From NCBI GenBank assembly GCA_900552935.1, contig USBN01000059.1:1-6012 (forward strand): DNA of 6,012 nt, written 5' to 3'. The stretch comes from an uncultured Coriobacteriaceae bacterium. GTDB lineage: Bacteria > Actinomycetota > Coriobacteriia > Coriobacteriales > Atopobiaceae. Below, piece after piece: positions 5,263 through 6,012 of this stretch (positions are counted from its first letter, which is position 1; each line of letters opens with the position of its first letter). The notes below the pieces were generated by a model. The model was not told where the DNA came from. It saw only the letters and a program-made list of their open reading frames with translations, and searched no databases. The position numbers and the translations under genes were made by a program.

Positions 5263-6012
5263 ATGGACGTAATCATCACCCCGCACGAGATTGAGGGTTC
5301 AATCGAGGCCATCGCCAGCAAGTCGATGGCCCACAGGCTGCTCATCTGTGCCGCTCTCTGCCCGGGACCCACGAAGATTCGCTGCGCCACATCGTCAAAG
5401 GACATCGAGGCCACCATCTCTTGCCTCAACTCCCTTGGCGCCTCAATTGAACGCGAGGGTGACTTCCTAAAGGTTGCGCCACTCCCCGGTGCGCCTTCGT
5501 CTGACAACATCCGCGTCGGCGCTTACGGGGCGGTCCTCGACTGTGGCGAGTCTGGGTCCACGGAGCGCTTCATGTTGCCCGTAGTCGCAGCCCTCGGCTG
5601 CGACGCTGCGCTCACGGGTCACGGGCGCCTTGCTGAAAGGCCGCTCTCGCCCCTCTACGAAGAGCTGATCGCTGGCGGTTGCGATCTCACCGAACAGGGC
5701 ACCTTCCCACTCAAGGTTTCCGGCAAGCTCCGCAACGGGCGCTTTGAGCTCCCCGGAAACGTGAGCTCGCAATACGTCAGCGGCCTTCTGCTCGCGGCTC
5801 CCCTTCTCGCGGGTCCCTCGGAGATTCGCGTGACGACGCCCATCGAAAGCCGCCCCTACGTCAACCTGACGATCAGTGCGCTCGAACAGTTCGGGGTTCA
5901 CGTCACAGAGACCAGCGAGCGCGACCAAAACGCCTACTATACCGTCTTTGCCGTCTCCCCCTCCACCCCATATCGCTCCCCTGGCGAGGTCACTGTAGAG
6001 GGAGACTGGTCC
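5263..6012 (+). CDS. aroA: 3-phosphoshikimate 1-carboxyvinyltransferase (EPSP synthase), C-terminus cut by window edge
   Basis: Cytoplasmic enzyme that transfers the enolpyruvyl group of phosphoenolpyruvate to shikimate 3-phosphate, the sixth shikimate step. The 250 visible residues cover over half of a protein that normally has about 420-440. Motifs seen are ASKSMAHR (18-25, with Lys20, Ser21 and Arg25), SKDIEAT (45-51), DCGESGSTERF (93-103), GRLAERPLSPL (121-131, Arg126), the substrate-binding VSSQ (167-170), ESRPYV (195-200) and GDWS (247-250) at the edge. The SKS.AHR and DCGESGST forms resemble clostridial and actinobacterial enzymes more than the E. coli type; Glu101 in GSTER is unusual. 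The second active-site half, with the catalytic Asp and Glu-Lys pair, is outside the window. The start has AGGAG (5249-5253) overlapping the aroB stop, nine bases before the ATG; the 12-base gap indicates the same operon. Confidence 0.95.
   Translation, partial: MDVIITPHEIEGSIEAIASKSMAHRLLICAALCPGPTKIRCATSSKDIEATISCLNSLGASIEREGDFLKVAPLPGAPSSDNIRVGAYGAVLDCGESGSTERFMLPVVAALGCDAALTGHGRLAERPLSPLYEELIAGGCDLTEQGTFPLKVSGKLRNGRFELPGNVSSQYVSGLLLAAPLLAGPSEIRVTTPIESRPYVNLTISALEQFGVHVTETSERDQNAYYTVFAVSPSTPYRSPGEVTVEGDWS

Larger units (their letters stand above)
2177..6012 (+). other. Aromatic amino acid operon aroF-tyrA-aroB-aroA (continues beyond window)
   Basis: Four same-strand genes of one pathway have junctions of 0 bases (TAA then ATG at 3196/3197), a 1-base overlap (4105) and a 12-base gap (5251-5262), each with its own Shine-Dalgarno. 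No terminator or promoter is visible inside. No convincing -35/-10 pair was found between the tRNA terminator and 2177, so the operon promoter remains unplaced. Confidence 0.88.

Overview
This is a GC-rich bacterial window (roughly 60% G+C by eye). The coding regions are dense, with strong purine-rich Shine-Dalgarno sites and a preference for GCC, GTC and CTC codons. The style of the proteins (a Thermotoga-type DAHP synthase, a stand-alone TyrA, a CtpE/Exp7-like P-type ATPase) would fit an anaerobic actinobacterium such as a member of Coriobacteriia (Collinsella/Olsenella/Atopobium relatives). That placement is inference from recalled family resemblance, not from a search.

Layout. Positions 1-1782 hold the first 594 codons of a P-type cation ATPase on the minus strand; its C-terminus lies beyond the left edge. 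A 168-base divergent intergenic region follows, and then a tRNA-Arg(CCG) with encoded CCA at 1951-2027, closed by an intrinsic terminator. A leader of about 110 bases with a small inverted repeat precedes a tightly packed plus-strand aromatic amino acid cluster: DAHP synthase (2177-3196), prephenate dehydrogenase tyrA (3197-4105), 3-dehydroquinate synthase aroB (4105-5250) and EPSP synthase aroA (5263 to beyond the right edge).

The four aro/tyr genes abut or overlap (0 base gap, 1 base overlap, 12 base gap), so they almost certainly form one transcript with translational coupling. Together they encode shikimate pathway steps 1 (DAHP synthase), 2 (AroB) and 6 (AroA), plus the tyrosine-branch dehydrogenase. 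The remaining shikimate genes may follow to the right, but this window does not show them. The ATPase and the tRNA are unrelated neighbours.

I found no mobile element, CRISPR array or novel system. The points worth a second look are small: a Gln in place of the usual Glu in the ATPase membrane-4 ion-site motif, a C-A mismatch in the tRNA T-stem, departures from the usual motifs in TyrA, AroB and AroA, an inverted repeat ahead of the operon, and an unusually close Shine-Dalgarno at the ATPase start.
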